Assembly (NCBI GenBank): GCA_947443745.1
Contig: CANEXL010000005.1
Coordinates: 1 to 43,876, forward strand
Length of the DNA stretch: 43,876 nucleotides
Direction of reading: 5' to 3'
From: Microbacteriaceae bacterium
GTDB lineage: Bacteria; Actinomycetota; Actinomycetes; Actinomycetales; Microbacteriaceae
Shown: positions 17,488-27,011 of the stretch, piece after piece
Layout of the letters: each line of letters starts with the position of its first letter
Numbering within the stretch: the first letter of the stretch is position 1
Notes under the pieces: generated by a model
What the model saw: only the letters and a program-made list of their open reading frames with translations
Told to the model about the DNA's origin: nothing
Databases searched by the model: none
Position numbers and translations under genes: made by a program

Positions 17488-17841
17488 ATGTCCGACGCGA
17501 ATGTTCCTGTGCCCGTTACCGCCCTCGATGTTATTCGGGCTCTCGTCGAAATTATCGCCGTCGTCAGCCTCATCCTTTGGGGGCTCTTGGGTTTCGCATT
17601 CCCCCTGCCCGGACTCATCATTGCGATTGTGGCTCCGGCCCTCGCGATTTTGTTGTGGGCACTCTTTCGCTCGCCTAAAGCGGTCTTCCGCGTGGACAAC
17701 TTTGTGAAAGCCCTCGTCGAGATTGTCGTCATGGCCACGGCCGCTTTCGCCTGGTTCGACCTTCAGCAGCCCATCATCGGGGTCGTCTTTTTGATCGTTG
17801 CCGCCGTCACGGGCCTCATCAACGGACTACGCGAAATCTAG
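17488..17841 (+). CDS. YrdB family (DUF2568) small membrane protein
   Basis: 117 aa with four hydrophobic segments; LWGLLGFAFPLPGLIIAIVAPALAILLWALFRSPKA is characteristic of YrdB/DUF2568. Confidence 0.75.
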   Translation: MSDANVPVPVTALDVIRALVEIIAVVSLILWGLLGFAFPLPGLIIAIVAPALAILLWALFRSPKAVFRVDNFVKALVEIVVMATAAFAWFDLQQPIIGVVFLIVAAVTGLINGLREI

Positions 17842-17849
17842 CCGCGAGA

Positions 17850-17894
17850 CACAAAAACAGCGCCTCCGTGGAATCAGTTTCCGGAAGCGCTGTT
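17850..17894. terminator. Bidirectional intrinsic terminator
   Basis: AAAACAGCGCCTCCG...CGGAAGCGCTGTTTTATT between convergent genes. Confidence 0.8.
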
Positions 17895-17906
17895 TTATTC
17901 TTTGAG

Positions 17907-19451
17907 CTAATGAGCGATGACGGGAATGTCGCCTTCGGCTGCCTCTTGGGCAGTGGCCGCTGGGTGACCGTGCGGGTTCCGAAGTGACACACCGTGCCCT
18001 ATCCGGCGGAATAACAGCGCCGAGATGATGGCTCCAACGGCAAAGAATCCGGCACCCCACCAGTACGCCGTTGCATAACTCTGCACGGCGGCTTGAGCAG
18101 CGACGTCGGCCGAGGCCGGTAGGTGCGAGGCGAGATAGCTTGTGGCGGCGGTGGCAGCCAGCGTGTTCAGCAGAGCGGTTCCGATCGAGCCACCGACCTG
18201 CTGGCTCGTGTTGACCATCGCGGAGGCGATCCCCGCGTATTGCCGATCGACACCGAGGGTCGCAATCTGCATCGAAGGGGGCATGATCGTCCCCATTCCA
18301 AAACCAATAATCATGAGGGGAGGCATGACGTCGCCGGCGTAGGAACTATCAAGGCCCAGGCGGGTGAGCAAGATCATGCCGGTCATAGCGAGCACCATTC
18401 CAATGGGAACCATGACCTTCGGGCCAAACTTCGGCGCGAAAATATTCGTCGAAAGTTGCGCGGCCAGAACGAGCATTCCAATCATCGGCAGGAACGAGTA
18501 TCCGGTTTGCGTCGGGCTGTAATGCAGTGAGGCCTGCAGGTAGTACGTCACGAACAGAAAGACGCCAAACATTCCGGCACCCGCAACAAGCACGGAGAGA
18601 TAGGCGGCGCCACGGTTACGATCCAAGACGATGAGCAACGGTAGCAACGGATGCGCGGCGCGGCGTTGCCACAAGACGAACGCCACGAGGAGCACGACAG
18701 AAGCCACCAACATGCCCCATGTCAAAGGAGAGTCCCAACCCTCTGTCTCCGCGTTGGAGAATCCGTAGACAAGGCTGAAGAGTGCACCGGAGACGAGGAG
18801 CGTTCCGGGAATGTCGAGCTTGGGGCGAGGGCCCGTGCGCGTTACCTGGCTGACGAAGATAATGGCGCCAATAATGGCGATGATGGCGATGAAGACGTTG
18901 ATGTACAGGTTCCAGCGCCAGTTAAAGTTCTCGGTGAGGTACCCACCGAGAAGCAGACCAACGGCTCCACCGGCACCGGCAATGGCACCAAAGATTCCGA
19001 ATGCGCGTGCGCGCTCCTTAGGGATGACGAATGTCGTGGTCAGAACGGCCAATGCCGTCGGCGCGAGGAGGGCACCAAACATGCCCTGTAATGCTCGGGC
19101 CGCGACGAGGGTTCCGAAACTGTCCGCAGCTCCTCCCAGAGCAGATGCCCCCGCAAACCCAATGAGACCAATGATGAAGGTGCGCTTGCGGCCGATGAGG
19201 TCTGAGACCCGACCGCCCAAGAGCAGCAGGCTGCCGAATGCGAGCGAGTACGCCGTGACGATCCACTGACGATCGCCGACGGAGAAGCCAAGGTCTGCCT
19301 GCGCCGAGGGCAGGGCAATGTTGACGACGGTGGAGTCGAGCACAACCATAAGCTGCGCGAGGGCAACCGTGGTGAGTGTCAACCAGCGACGGCGCGAGGG
19401 TGCAAGGGGAAGATCGGTTGCGGCCGCATCCGCAGGAAAAGTTTTAGGCAT
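17907..19451 (-). CDS. MFS drug-efflux transporter, DHA2/EmrB-QacA type (14 TMS)
   Basis: Likely start MPKTFPADAAATDLPLAPSRRRWLTL; VALAQLMVVLDSTVVNIALPSAQADLGFSVGDRQWIVTAYSLAFGSLLLLGGRVSDLIGRKR. Confidence 0.9.
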   Translation of the reverse strand: MPKTFPADAAATDLPLAPSRRRWLTLTTVALAQLMVVLDSTVVNIALPSAQADLGFSVGDRQWIVTAYSLAFGSLLLLGGRVSDLIGRKRTFIIGLIGFAGASALGGAADSFGTLVAARALQGMFGALLAPTALAVLTTTFVIPKERARAFGIFGAIAGAGGAVGLLLGGYLTENFNWRWNLYINVFIAIIAIIGAIIFVSQVTRTGPRPKLDIPGTLLVSGALFSLVYGFSNAETEGWDSPLTWGMLVASVVLLVAFVLWQRRAAHPLLPLLIVLDRNRGAAYLSVLVAGAGMFGVFLFVTYYLQASLHYSPTQTGYSFLPMIGMLVLAAQLSTNIFAPKFGPKVMVPIGMVLAMTGMILLTRLGLDSSYAGDVMPPLMIIGFGMGTIMPPSMQIATLGVDRQYAGIASAMVNTSQQVGGSIGTALLNTLAATAATSYLASHLPASADVAAQAAVQSYATAYWWGAGFFAVGAIISALLFRRIGHGVSLRNPHGHPAATAQEAAEGDIPVIAH

Positions 19452-19465
19452 AATCACGACTATAT

Positions 19466-19492
19466 ACGATACGCTGGAGTTCCGGATATCGT
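19466..19492. promoter_or_regulatory. Candidate TetR operator in divergent MFS/tetR intergenic region
   Basis: ACGATA-N15-TATCGT inverted repeat between divergently transcribed MFS and TetR genes. Confidence 0.45.
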
Positions 19493-19552
19493 GCGTACCA
19501 GAATTCACACTGGCGTAACATTGAATTCACCACCAACGAGAGAAACAGGGAT

Positions 19553-20209
19553 GTGAACGTGACAGCAACCATTGCGACTGTCGACGCTCTCGACCCCATC
19601 GTTGCCACTGATCATCACGCCAAGCTCGGCCGCAAGCGGGACTTTACCCGTGACCCCGAGATTCTCGAAGCCGCCCTCGATGTTCTCGCAGAAACCGGCT
19701 ACGACGGCATGACCATCGACATGGTCGCCAAACGAGCAAAGGCCGGGAAAGCCACCATCTACCGTCGGTGGCCCTCCAAAGCAGAGCTCATCATCGATGC
19801 TGTTGCGTGCATGAGAAAAAACAACCTTCCGGCGGCGGAGCTCCCCGATACAGGAACGCTGAGGGGAGATCTTGTCGCTCTCATCAAGCCACACTCCATT
19901 GAAGAAGGCGACCGCAAATTCCAAATCATGGCCGGCGTCTTGGCAATGATTTCGCAGGCTCCCGAGCTCGCCGAAGCTGCCAATGTTGCCATCATTCAGC
20001 CTCGAGCCCACGCCAATGTTCTGCTCATGCAACGAGCCATCGACCGCGGAGAAATCAGCGCAGACTGTGACATTCAGACTCTGGCGCTCGTTACTCCAGC
20101 GATGATCGCCCACCGCATCCTGATCTTGAGAAAGCCCATCAATCGAGAGTTTTTGCTGTCCCTTGTCGATGGAGTTCTGCTCCCCGCGGTCGGGCTTGCT
20201 CGCCCCTAG
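19553..20209 (+). CDS. TetR-family transcriptional regulator
   Basis: N-terminal HTH: DPEILEAALDVLAETGYDGMTIDMVAKRAKAGKATIYRRWPSKAELI; divergent from the MFS gene. Confidence 0.9.
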   Translation: MNVTATIATVDALDPIVATDHHAKLGRKRDFTRDPEILEAALDVLAETGYDGMTIDMVAKRAKAGKATIYRRWPSKAELIIDAVACMRKNNLPAAELPDTGTLRGDLVALIKPHSIEEGDRKFQIMAGVLAMISQAPELAEAANVAIIQPRAHANVLLMQRAIDRGEISADCDIQTLALVTPAMIAHRILILRKPINREFLLSLVDGVLLPAVGLARP

Positions 20210-20220
20210 GCACGCAAAGA

Positions 20221-20247
20221 CCCCGCCTCTCGAAGGAGAAGACGGGG
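20221..20247. terminator. Hairpin between convergent tetR and icd
   Basis: CCCCGCCTCTC-GAAG-GAGAAGACGGGG stem-loop. Confidence 0.6.
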
Positions 20248-20294
20248 CCTGGGCGAAGAACAAGTAGCTATGAACGAGTAGCCGGAACCGCTGA

Positions 20295-21509
20295 CTACGC
20301 CATACGGGTCTTGAGGTTCTCCGTGATCTGCGCCAAGAACTCGTCGGTCGTCAGGTACGCCTGATCGGGGCCGACCAGCAGGGCGAGGTCCTTGGTCATT
20401 CCGCCGGCTTCAACCGTCTTGATGACGACGTCTTCGAGGGCAAGAGTGAAGTCGATGAGTTCCTGATTGCCGTCCAACTTGCCACGGTGGGCAAGGCCAC
20501 GGGTCCAGGCAAAGATCGACGCAATGGGGTTCGTCGACGTGGGCTTTCCTTGCTGCCACTGGCGGTAGTGACGCGTGACGGTGCCGTGAGCAGCTTCCGC
20601 TTCCACGATCTTGCCGTCAGGAGTGGACAAGACGCTGGTCATGAGACCGAGCGAGCCGAAGCCCTGAGCCACGGTGTCGGACTGAACGTCGCCGTCGTAG
20701 TTCTTGCAGGCCCAGACGTAGCCGCCCTCCCACTTCATGGCCGAAGCGACCATGTCGTCAATGAGGCGGTGCTCGTAGGTCAGGCCCGCGGCGTCGTAGG
20801 CAGCCTTGAATTCGGCGTCGAAGATCTCCTGGAAGATGTCCTTGAAACGACCGTCGTAGGCCTTCAAAATGGTGTTCTTCGTCGAGAGGTACACGGGGTA
20901 TTTGCGCGCAAGACCGTAGTTCAGTGACGAACGCGCGAAGTCACGAATCGAGTCATCGAGGTTGTACATTCCCATGGCGACACCTGAACCGGGAGCCTTG
21001 AAAACCTCGAACGACTGAGGCTCGGATCCGTCTTTCGGAGTGAAGGTCATGCTGAGCGTGCCCTCTCCCTCGAAGCGGAAGTTGGTGGCCTTGTACTGGT
21101 CGCCATAGGCGTGACGGCCAATGATGATGGGCTTGTTCCAGCCGGGAACGAGGCGAGGAATGTTGGAGATGATGATGGGCTCACGGAAGATGGTGCCACC
21201 CAAAATGTTACGGATGGTGCCGTTAGGCGAGGCGTACATCTTCTTGAGGCCGAATTCTTCGACGCGAGCTTCGTCGGGGGTGATGGTCGCGCACTTGACG
21301 CCAACACCGTGCTTTTGGATGGCGTGAGCCGCATCGACCGTAATCTGGTCGTCGGTCTCGTCGCGCTTCTCAATGGAAAGGTCGTAGTACTCGAGATCAA
21401 CATCGAGATAGGGCTTGATCAAGGTGTCCTTGATGGACTGCCAGATGATGCGGGTCATCTCGTCGCCATCAAGCTCGACTACCGTGCCCACAACTTTGAT
21501 TTTCGACAC
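20295..21509 (-). CDS. icd: NADP-dependent isocitrate dehydrogenase (eukaryote-like homodimeric type)
   Basis: GTG start at 21509 with upstream [63 protein letters not shown]-type IDH signature region ([42 protein letters not shown]). Confidence 0.95.
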   Translation of the reverse strand: MSKIKVVGTVVELDGDEMTRIIWQSIKDTLIKPYLDVDLEYYDLSIEKRDETDDQITVDAAHAIQKHGVGVKCATITPDEARVEEFGLKKMYASPNGTIRNILGGTIFREPIIISNIPRLVPGWNKPIIIGRHAYGDQYKATNFRFEGEGTLSMTFTPKDGSEPQSFEVFKAPGSGVAMGMYNLDDSIRDFARSSLNYGLARKYPVYLSTKNTILKAYDGRFKDIFQEIFDAEFKAAYDAAGLTYEHRLIDDMVASAMKWEGGYVWACKNYDGDVQSDTVAQGFGSLGLMTSVLSTPDGKIVEAEAAHGTVTRHYRQWQQGKPTSTNPIASIFAWTRGLAHRGKLDGNQELIDFTLALEDVVIKTVEAGGMTKDLALLVGPDQAYLTTDEFLAQITENLKTRMA

Positions 21510-21583
21510 AGTGTCGCTCCTCAGATATGCGTAAATGACCACTTTTGACGGCCTTGACCACTTTACCGGAAAACAAGAAGTAT

Positions 21584-21602
21584 CTCGACGTCAAGACAAA
21601 TT
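21584..21602 (-). promoter_or_regulatory. Palindromic motif upstream of icd shared with sucC
   Basis: Reverse strand TCTTGACGTCGAGATACTT; compare the sucC upstream sequence TCTTGACGTCAAGGTACTT. Confidence 0.6.
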
Positions 21603-21634
21603 CAATTCACCTAACGGTTACCCACAGGACAACA

Positions 21635-21652
21635 TTTCGGGTTAACCTGAAA
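21635..21652. promoter_or_regulatory. 18-bp near-perfect palindrome immediately upstream of the GNAT gene start codon
   Basis: TTTCGGGTTAACCTGAAA, directly abutting ATG at 21654. Confidence 0.5.
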
Positions 21653-21653
21653 C

Positions 21654-22106
21654 ATGGGGAACTTTACGTTAGAAGAATTGTCGGCCAGCAACGCCGTAGC
21701 CGCAAATAGCCTGACCTTGAAGCCAGGGCAGGAGCAGTTCATCGTTCCCCCCTCGTACGCCATCACCGAGGGCGACATGAACCCCACCACCGCATGGCCT
21801 CGCGTCATCGTAGAAGATGACGTTGTCGTGGGCTTTGTTCGGGCCAATTTCGACGCCGAGAACACGCACGAAGAGTTTCGCAGCTGCCTCTGGCGCATCA
21901 ACGTTGCCGCCGACGCCCAGGGAAAAGGTGTCGGCGCATTTGCCGTTCGCGGCCTGGCGCTCGAGGCCCGTTCGCGTGGCTTTGAACGCCTCACCGTTTT
22001 GTGGGAGCCCGGCGACACTGGGCCCGGAACATTCTTTTCCCACATGGGATTTCGTGAATTCGGTCACACCCAGTACGGCGAGATCATCGGAGAGATGAAG
22101 CTCTAG
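21654..22106 (+). CDS. GNAT-family N-acetyltransferase
   Basis: 150 aa: VVGFVRANFD...LWRINVAADAQGKGVGAFAVRGLALEARSRGFERLTVLWEPGDTGPGTFFSHMGFREFG (acetyl-CoA site QGKGVG). Confidence 0.85.
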   Translation: MGNFTLEELSASNAVAANSLTLKPGQEQFIVPPSYAITEGDMNPTTAWPRVIVEDDVVVGFVRANFDAENTHEEFRSCLWRINVAADAQGKGVGAFAVRGLALEARSRGFERLTVLWEPGDTGPGTFFSHMGFREFGHTQYGEIIGEMKL

Positions 22107-22122
22107 CCACCCTTTTTCTTCA

Positions 22123-22161
22123 AAGAAAACCCCCAAAGATCGAATCTTTGGGGGTTTTCTT
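22123..22161. terminator. Strong bidirectional terminator
   Basis: AAGAAAACCCCCAAAGAT-CGA-ATCTTTGGGGGTTTTCTT, perfect 18-bp stem between convergent genes. Confidence 0.95.
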
Positions 22162-22191
22162 GACCCACGAAGCGGGCCGAAATAAGTGTTC

Positions 22192-23394
22192 TTAGCGAAT
22201 GCGAACCGAGAGGCACGTGACGCAACCCTCAAGCTTCTCGAACTCACTGATGTCTACCGTGACGACCCGGTAGCCCAGGCCACGAAAGAGCTCTGCTGAC
22301 TTGGGGGCCGCCGAAGACATGAGCAGCGTGTCGTCTTCGAGAACCACAACTGCGGTTCCCTCAGCCTCGGGAACAGGCAAGAAGCGATCGAAGATTGACG
22401 TGTTGTCAACCAAGGGTAGGTACCCGATGACGGTGCCGTCGGGGAGTGCTGTGACGGCGGTCTTCAAGTGAAGAGCCTTCGTGACGGGAACAGCAACCAC
22501 GGTGAAACCGAGAGGCTTCGCAATGGAGCGGAACTGACGGATGCCTTCACCGTTGGTACGGCCACCGAGACCGACGTAGACAGTGGTGCCGACCTTCAGC
22601 ACGTCTCCGCCATCCAAGGTTCCCGGCTGCAAGATGCGCTCAACGGGGAGGCCAAGCTGACGAACGGTTGCCTCTGTGGCGATGATCTCTGCCTGACGGC
22701 TTTCGGCACCGGGGCTCGTGATGACGGCAACGCCACCCAGCATGACAACAGAATCTTCAATGAAGACGGAGTCGGCGAGGTCATCGCGAGGCTCCACGAG
22801 CTCCGTGGTCCAGCCAGCGGCTTCAAGGGCCGCAACGTAGCCGTCCCACTGCTTGTCGGCCAACTCGAGGTCAACCTTCTTGCGCTTGATGTGCGTGACG
22901 AGGCCCTCGGCCAGAGAGGAGGCGGGGGCTCGAACGAGCGCGATGCGGCGAGCGACGGGCTTCACACGGAAGGCCAGGGCCATGCGGAACAGGTTGACAC
23001 CAACCGTGACGGTTGCCACGGTACCGGCGACCACGAAGATCAAGTTGAGGCTAACCAGCGTGCTGAAGAGTCCGGTGAGGATGTCGGCGGTCACGGGCTG
23101 ACCCTGAGCCACAACCTGCATTGTCGTTCCGACCAGCGTTCCGACGACGGCGGCAACAAGACCAACTAGCCAGGCGAAGCGACGCTTGGCGAGCCATCCC
23201 GCAATTCCGCCAAGGAAGACCAACACACCGAAGATCAAGACGGCGGGCAAGAAGTAGGAGGAGACCTGACCGAGGATTTCCACCTTGAGTTGGTTTCCTA
23301 CAGAGAAGGCCAAGAGGTTGGCAGCTTGAGTGACGGCTGTCACCACAATGGTGACAAAAAGCGAAGCGACAATGCGTCGGGAAAGAGGAGTCAT
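22192..23394 (-). CDS. Dimethylargininase/amidinotransferase-superfamily enzyme fused to N-terminal multi-TM domain
   Basis: 400-aa single ORF: about 150 aa of hydrophobic segments, then DDAH-like domain (RIALVRAPASSLAEGLVTHIKRKKVDLELADKQWDGYVAALEAAGW...FIEDSVVMLGGVAVITSPGAESRQAE...GTLDGGDVLKVGTTVYVGLGGRTN...LHLKTAVTALPDGTVIG...EGCVTCLSVRIR, terminal catalytic Cys). Confidence 0.85.
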   Translation of the reverse strand: MTPLSRRIVASLFVTIVVTAVTQAANLLAFSVGNQLKVEILGQVSSYFLPAVLIFGVLVFLGGIAGWLAKRRFAWLVGLVAAVVGTLVGTTMQVVAQGQPVTADILTGLFSTLVSLNLIFVVAGTVATVTVGVNLFRMALAFRVKPVARRIALVRAPASSLAEGLVTHIKRKKVDLELADKQWDGYVAALEAAGWTTELVEPRDDLADSVFIEDSVVMLGGVAVITSPGAESRQAEIIATEATVRQLGLPVERILQPGTLDGGDVLKVGTTVYVGLGGRTNGEGIRQFRSIAKPLGFTVVAVPVTKALHLKTAVTALPDGTVIGYLPLVDNTSIFDRFLPVPEAEGTAVVVLEDDTLLMSSAAPKSAELFRGLGYRVVTVDISEFEKLEGCVTCLSVRIR

Positions 23395-23463
23395 GGGAGC
23401 ACCTTATCGGTTTGGTTTATGAGGAGTCTATGAGTGAGCTGAGTGCGCGTTGGGCAAGGAGAA

Positions 23464-23478
23464 GCCCCGCACAGGGGC
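23464..23478 (-). terminator. Possible terminator downstream of purH
   Basis: Reverse strand GCCCC-TGTGC-GGGGC followed by TTCTCCTT. Confidence 0.4.
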
Positions 23479-23494
23479 CAATAAATCTAGCGAT

Positions 23495-25093
23495 CTAGTG
23501 GAAGAAGTGACGCTCGTTGGCGAAGTACATTGTGACGCCTGCCTTTTGAGCAGCCGCAATCACTTCGTCATCGCGAACCGAACCACCGGGCTGAACGACC
23601 GCCTTGATGCCAGCGGCAAGGAGAACTTCGAGCCCATCGGCGAACGGGAAGAACGCGTCAGAGGCGGCAACCGAACCCGCGGCACGCGACGCGGCGCGCT
23701 GCACAGCCAGCTGGCACGAGTCAACGCGGTTCACTTGCCCCATGCCCACACCAACGGAGGCTCCGTTGTGCGCGAGAAGAATGGCATTGGATTTCACCGA
23801 ACGACAGGCCTTCCACGCAAATTCGAGATCGACACGAGTCTCTGCATCAGCGGGCTCGCCCGAGACCAGTTCCCACTGATCAAAGAGAGCACCGACGGTG
23901 GCGTTGGAGTCAAAGAGGTCGGCATCCTGCATCAAGAAACCTCCCGAAATCTGTCGAACCTCGCAGTCCTCCCGCCCAAAGTTATCCGGAAGTTGAAGGA
24001 GGCGGAGGTTCTTCTTTGTTTTAAGAAGTGCCAACGCCGCGGGCTCGAACCCGGGAGCCACGAGAACCTCGGTGAAGATTTCGGTCACCTGCTCGGCCAT
24101 CTTGAGAGTGACAATCCGGTTGGCAGCGATGACGCCGCCAAAGGCTGAAACGGGGTCACACTCGTGGGCCTGACGGTGAGCGGAGGCAATCTGGTCAACG
24201 GCCTTGTCACGCCCGACGGCAATGCCGCAGGGGTTGGAGTGTTTGACGACGGCAACCGCCGGGTTGATGAAGTCGTAGGCGGCGCGCACGGCGGCGTCTG
24301 CATCCACAAAATTGTTATACGACATTTCTTTGCCGCCCAGAAGAGTAGATTGCGCGATACCGCGCCCGCCCTGTTCGAGGTACAGAGCCGCCTCTTGGTG
24401 CGAATTTTCGCCATACCGCAGCACGGATGCCCGCTCGGCACTAATGGTGAAGCTCTGCGGAAACTTCTGCTCGCGCACAAACCACGCGGCCACAGCCGAA
24501 TCGTAGGCGGCGGTGTGGGCGAACGCTTCGGCAGCGAGCGAACCGCGTTGGGCCAGGTTTGTGCCGCCCGCGACGACGGCCGCGCGCAACTCCTCGTACC
24601 GCGAAGGAGAGACAACGATGGCAACGTTGGCGTGGTTCTTGGCTGCCGCACGAACGAGTGCTGGCCCACCGATGTCGATTTGCTCGATGATGTCGGCATC
24701 CGGGGCGCCCGAAGCTACTGTTTCCCTGAACGGGTACAGGTTGACCACAACGAGTTCGAAGGGAGAAATACCCAGCTCTTGCAGTTGCAGGTCATGCGAG
24801 GCGAGGCGAAGGTCTGCCAAGATTCCCGCGTGCACGCCGGGGTGCAACGTCTTTACCCGGCCATCAAGCGACTCGGGAAACCCGGTGACGGAACTCACGT
24901 CGGTCACGGCAAAGCCGGCGTCCCGAATAGTCGACGCCGTCGAACCCGTGGAGACCAGCTCGATGCCGGCCTCACTCAGGGTCTCGGCAAGTTCAATGAG
25001 CCCCGTCTTGTCACTTACGGAGATGAGCGCGCGGCGAATAGTGACGACGTCACGCGAGATGTAGAGGCTGGGATCGTGGCTGGGACCGCTCAT
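23495..25093 (-). CDS. purH: Bifunctional AICAR formyltransferase/IMP cyclohydrolase
   Basis: 532 aa: [41 protein letters not shown]...[28 protein letters not shown]-terminal [30 protein letters not shown]. Confidence 0.97.
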   Translation of the reverse strand: MSGPSHDPSLYISRDVVTIRRALISVSDKTGLIELAETLSEAGIELVSTGSTASTIRDAGFAVTDVSSVTGFPESLDGRVKTLHPGVHAGILADLRLASHDLQLQELGISPFELVVVNLYPFRETVASGAPDADIIEQIDIGGPALVRAAAKNHANVAIVVSPSRYEELRAAVVAGGTNLAQRGSLAAEAFAHTAAYDSAVAAWFVREQKFPQSFTISAERASVLRYGENSHQEAALYLEQGGRGIAQSTLLGGKEMSYNNFVDADAAVRAAYDFINPAVAVVKHSNPCGIAVGRDKAVDQIASAHRQAHECDPVSAFGGVIAANRIVTLKMAEQVTEIFTEVLVAPGFEPAALALLKTKKNLRLLQLPDNFGREDCEVRQISGGFLMQDADLFDSNATVGALFDQWELVSGEPADAETRVDLEFAWKACRSVKSNAILLAHNGASVGVGMGQVNRVDSCQLAVQRAASRAAGSVAASDAFFPFADGLEVLLAAGIKAVVQPGGSVRDDEVIAAAQKAGVTMYFANERHFFH

Positions 25094-25683
25094 GAACGGG
25101 CAAGCTCCTTGAGATTGATGTGGGCGAGGGCGATATCGCGAACGGTCTGCACGAGAAGTGCCCGTTCGACAATTTTGATGCGTTCGTGCAGCGTGGCCTC
25201 GGTGTCTCCGGGCTCAACAGCAACGACGGTTTGGGTGATGACGGGACCCGTGTCGATACCTTCGTCGACAATGTGCATGGTGGCACCGGTTTCGGTCACC
25301 CCTGCGGCAAGGGCCTCGCGCACGGCGTGAGCGCCAGGAAAAAGGGGCAATAGCGCCGGATGAACATTGATCAGATTGGGAGACAACGCCCGCACCGCAT
25401 TGGCAGGCAGGATGCGCATGAACCCCGCACACACGACGAGATCTGGCGTCCAGCCCTGAATATTCGTGACGAGTTCTGTGCCCCACGCCTCGCGGGAGTC
25501 AAAGGAGCCGGGGGGAACCACGAAGGTCGGAACACCAAACTCTTCGGCGTGAGCGAGACCGTCGGCGTCATTGTCGGAACCCACAGCCACGATGCGTGCG
25601 GGGAAGGCAACATCGGCGGCAGCTTCCAGCAGCGCGCGCACATTTGAGCCCGATCCGGAGATCAAGACGACGATTTTCAGCAC
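25090..25683 (-). CDS. purN: Phosphoribosylglycinamide formyltransferase
   Basis: 197 aa: [20 protein letters not shown]...[46 protein letters not shown]; 4-bp overlap with purH. Confidence 0.96.
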   Translation of the reverse strand: MLKIVVLISGSGSNVRALLEAAADVAFPARIVAVGSDNDADGLAHAEEFGVPTFVVPPGSFDSREAWGTELVTNIQGWTPDLVVCAGFMRILPANAVRALSPNLINVHPALLPLFPGAHAVREALAAGVTETGATMHIVDEGIDTGPVITQTVVAVEPGDTEATLHERIKIVERALLVQTVRDIALAHINLKELARS

Positions 25684-25692
25684 TGGTTCAGC

Positions 25693-26928
25693 TTATCGGC
25701 TCCCAGACGGCGAGCTTGAGGGTCGTCTCGGCACCAACATGCCAATCAGGGCGCCGATTGTCAGCTCCAAGGCGCCCCAACCGCCGACAAGGAACGGATT
25801 GGGGCCGACGTCGACGAGACGGCCAGGGCCGGCCGCGCCGCCCGACGCCCAGGCGAGAATCCCGAGCAGCATCCCCCCGATGAGCCCCATGCCGACCGCG
25901 GTGATGACCAGCCAACGGGTGTGCGGGAGGCCGCCCAACATCTGAACCAGTCGGGGACGCATAAAGATGGCGACAGCGACGGCAGCGAGAACGGGCACGG
26001 CCAAACCGATAAAACCATAGGTCAAGGTTCCGGCGGGAAGTGCTCCCAAAATAGGCAATGCGGGCACCGGGCCAAGCTGCGTTCCTAGCGGTGAAACAGA
26101 AGATCCCGTTCCGAGAGCAAAGCCAGGGCCAATCAACCACGAGACAACCCACGCCACAAAGTTCGGCATGAACGACAGCTGGGCCGCGGTCAGCACAAGC
26201 CCACCGCCACCACCACCTTGAAGCCCCTCATAGAGACGCACGATCGCGGGAAAGTTTGCAAAGACAAGGATGGAAAGCAGGAGCGCCGCTACGGCCACAA
26301 CGATGGCTACCGCCGCCGTTCCTCCCGCCGCCGCCGCACGGATAGCGCGACGAATGTGAGTGGGGAGCTCCCCCGCCCATCCGGCAACACTTTGTTGAAC
26401 GCGTTCGGCGCGGCCACCCGCATGCCCGATTTCACCGCGCGTGCCAATGAGAACTCCGGCAGCGAAGATGAGTGCCGGAAGAAAGAACGCCAGCCACAGG
26501 TTCGGCATGGCGTTGGGATGAACCGATGAGAGAGCAATCAGAATCGTCAGGCCGGCGAAGGTGGCGATACCGGCAGCGGGGCCAATAAAGCGTGCCCCCG
26601 ATTCCACTGATTTGCGGCCGAGGCGCACGCCCATGAGAACGGTGATGAACGCAAAACTGAGGGGTGCCAATGCCAGCACAAACGGAACCTCAGCTCCGGG
26701 CAATGCAATGGCCGCAACAAGTTTCGGATCAAGCGTGAGCCTCAGGTCAACGCCGTGCCCCAGCATCCAAATATCAGCGGATGCCCGCCAAAAGACATCC
26801 CAGCCGAGCCCCAGGTCCAGACGCGTGGCCCACATGATGCTCAGGGGAACCAATGAAATACCGACGCCAATGGCGACGGCCAGAAAAGCCTCGAGGGCGG
26901 CCAGAGCGGCGACAAGTGAGCGGTTCAT
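25693..26928 (-). CDS. Polytopic membrane protein, DUF6350-like
   Basis: Many hydrophobic segments (MNRSLVAALAALEAFLAVAIGVGISLVPLSIMWATRLDLGLGWDVFWRASADIWMLGHGVDL). Position next to purN/purH is as commonly seen for this actinobacterial family. Confidence 0.65.
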   Translation of the reverse strand: MNRSLVAALAALEAFLAVAIGVGISLVPLSIMWATRLDLGLGWDVFWRASADIWMLGHGVDLRLTLDPKLVAAIALPGAEVPFVLALAPLSFAFITVLMGVRLGRKSVESGARFIGPAAGIATFAGLTILIALSSVHPNAMPNLWLAFFLPALIFAAGVLIGTRGEIGHAGGRAERVQQSVAGWAGELPTHIRRAIRAAAAGGTAAVAIVVAVAALLLSILVFANFPAIVRLYEGLQGGGGGGLVLTAAQLSFMPNFVAWVVSWLIGPGFALGTGSSVSPLGTQLGPVPALPILGALPAGTLTYGFIGLAVPVLAAVAVAIFMRPRLVQMLGGLPHTRWLVITAVGMGLIGGMLLGILAWASGGAAGPGRLVDVGPNPFLVGGWGALELTIGALIGMLVPRRPSSSPSGSR

Positions 26929-27011
26929 TACGCACCCGAGCCTAGCGTTTGAGGTCGCGCCACCCGCGTAAGGCGGCGCGACCATTCACACATCCGTGAA
27001 CCGGCGGAGCA

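Noticed and set aside
24164-25330. 388-aa plus-strand ORF
   Set aside because: Antisense of purH/purN.
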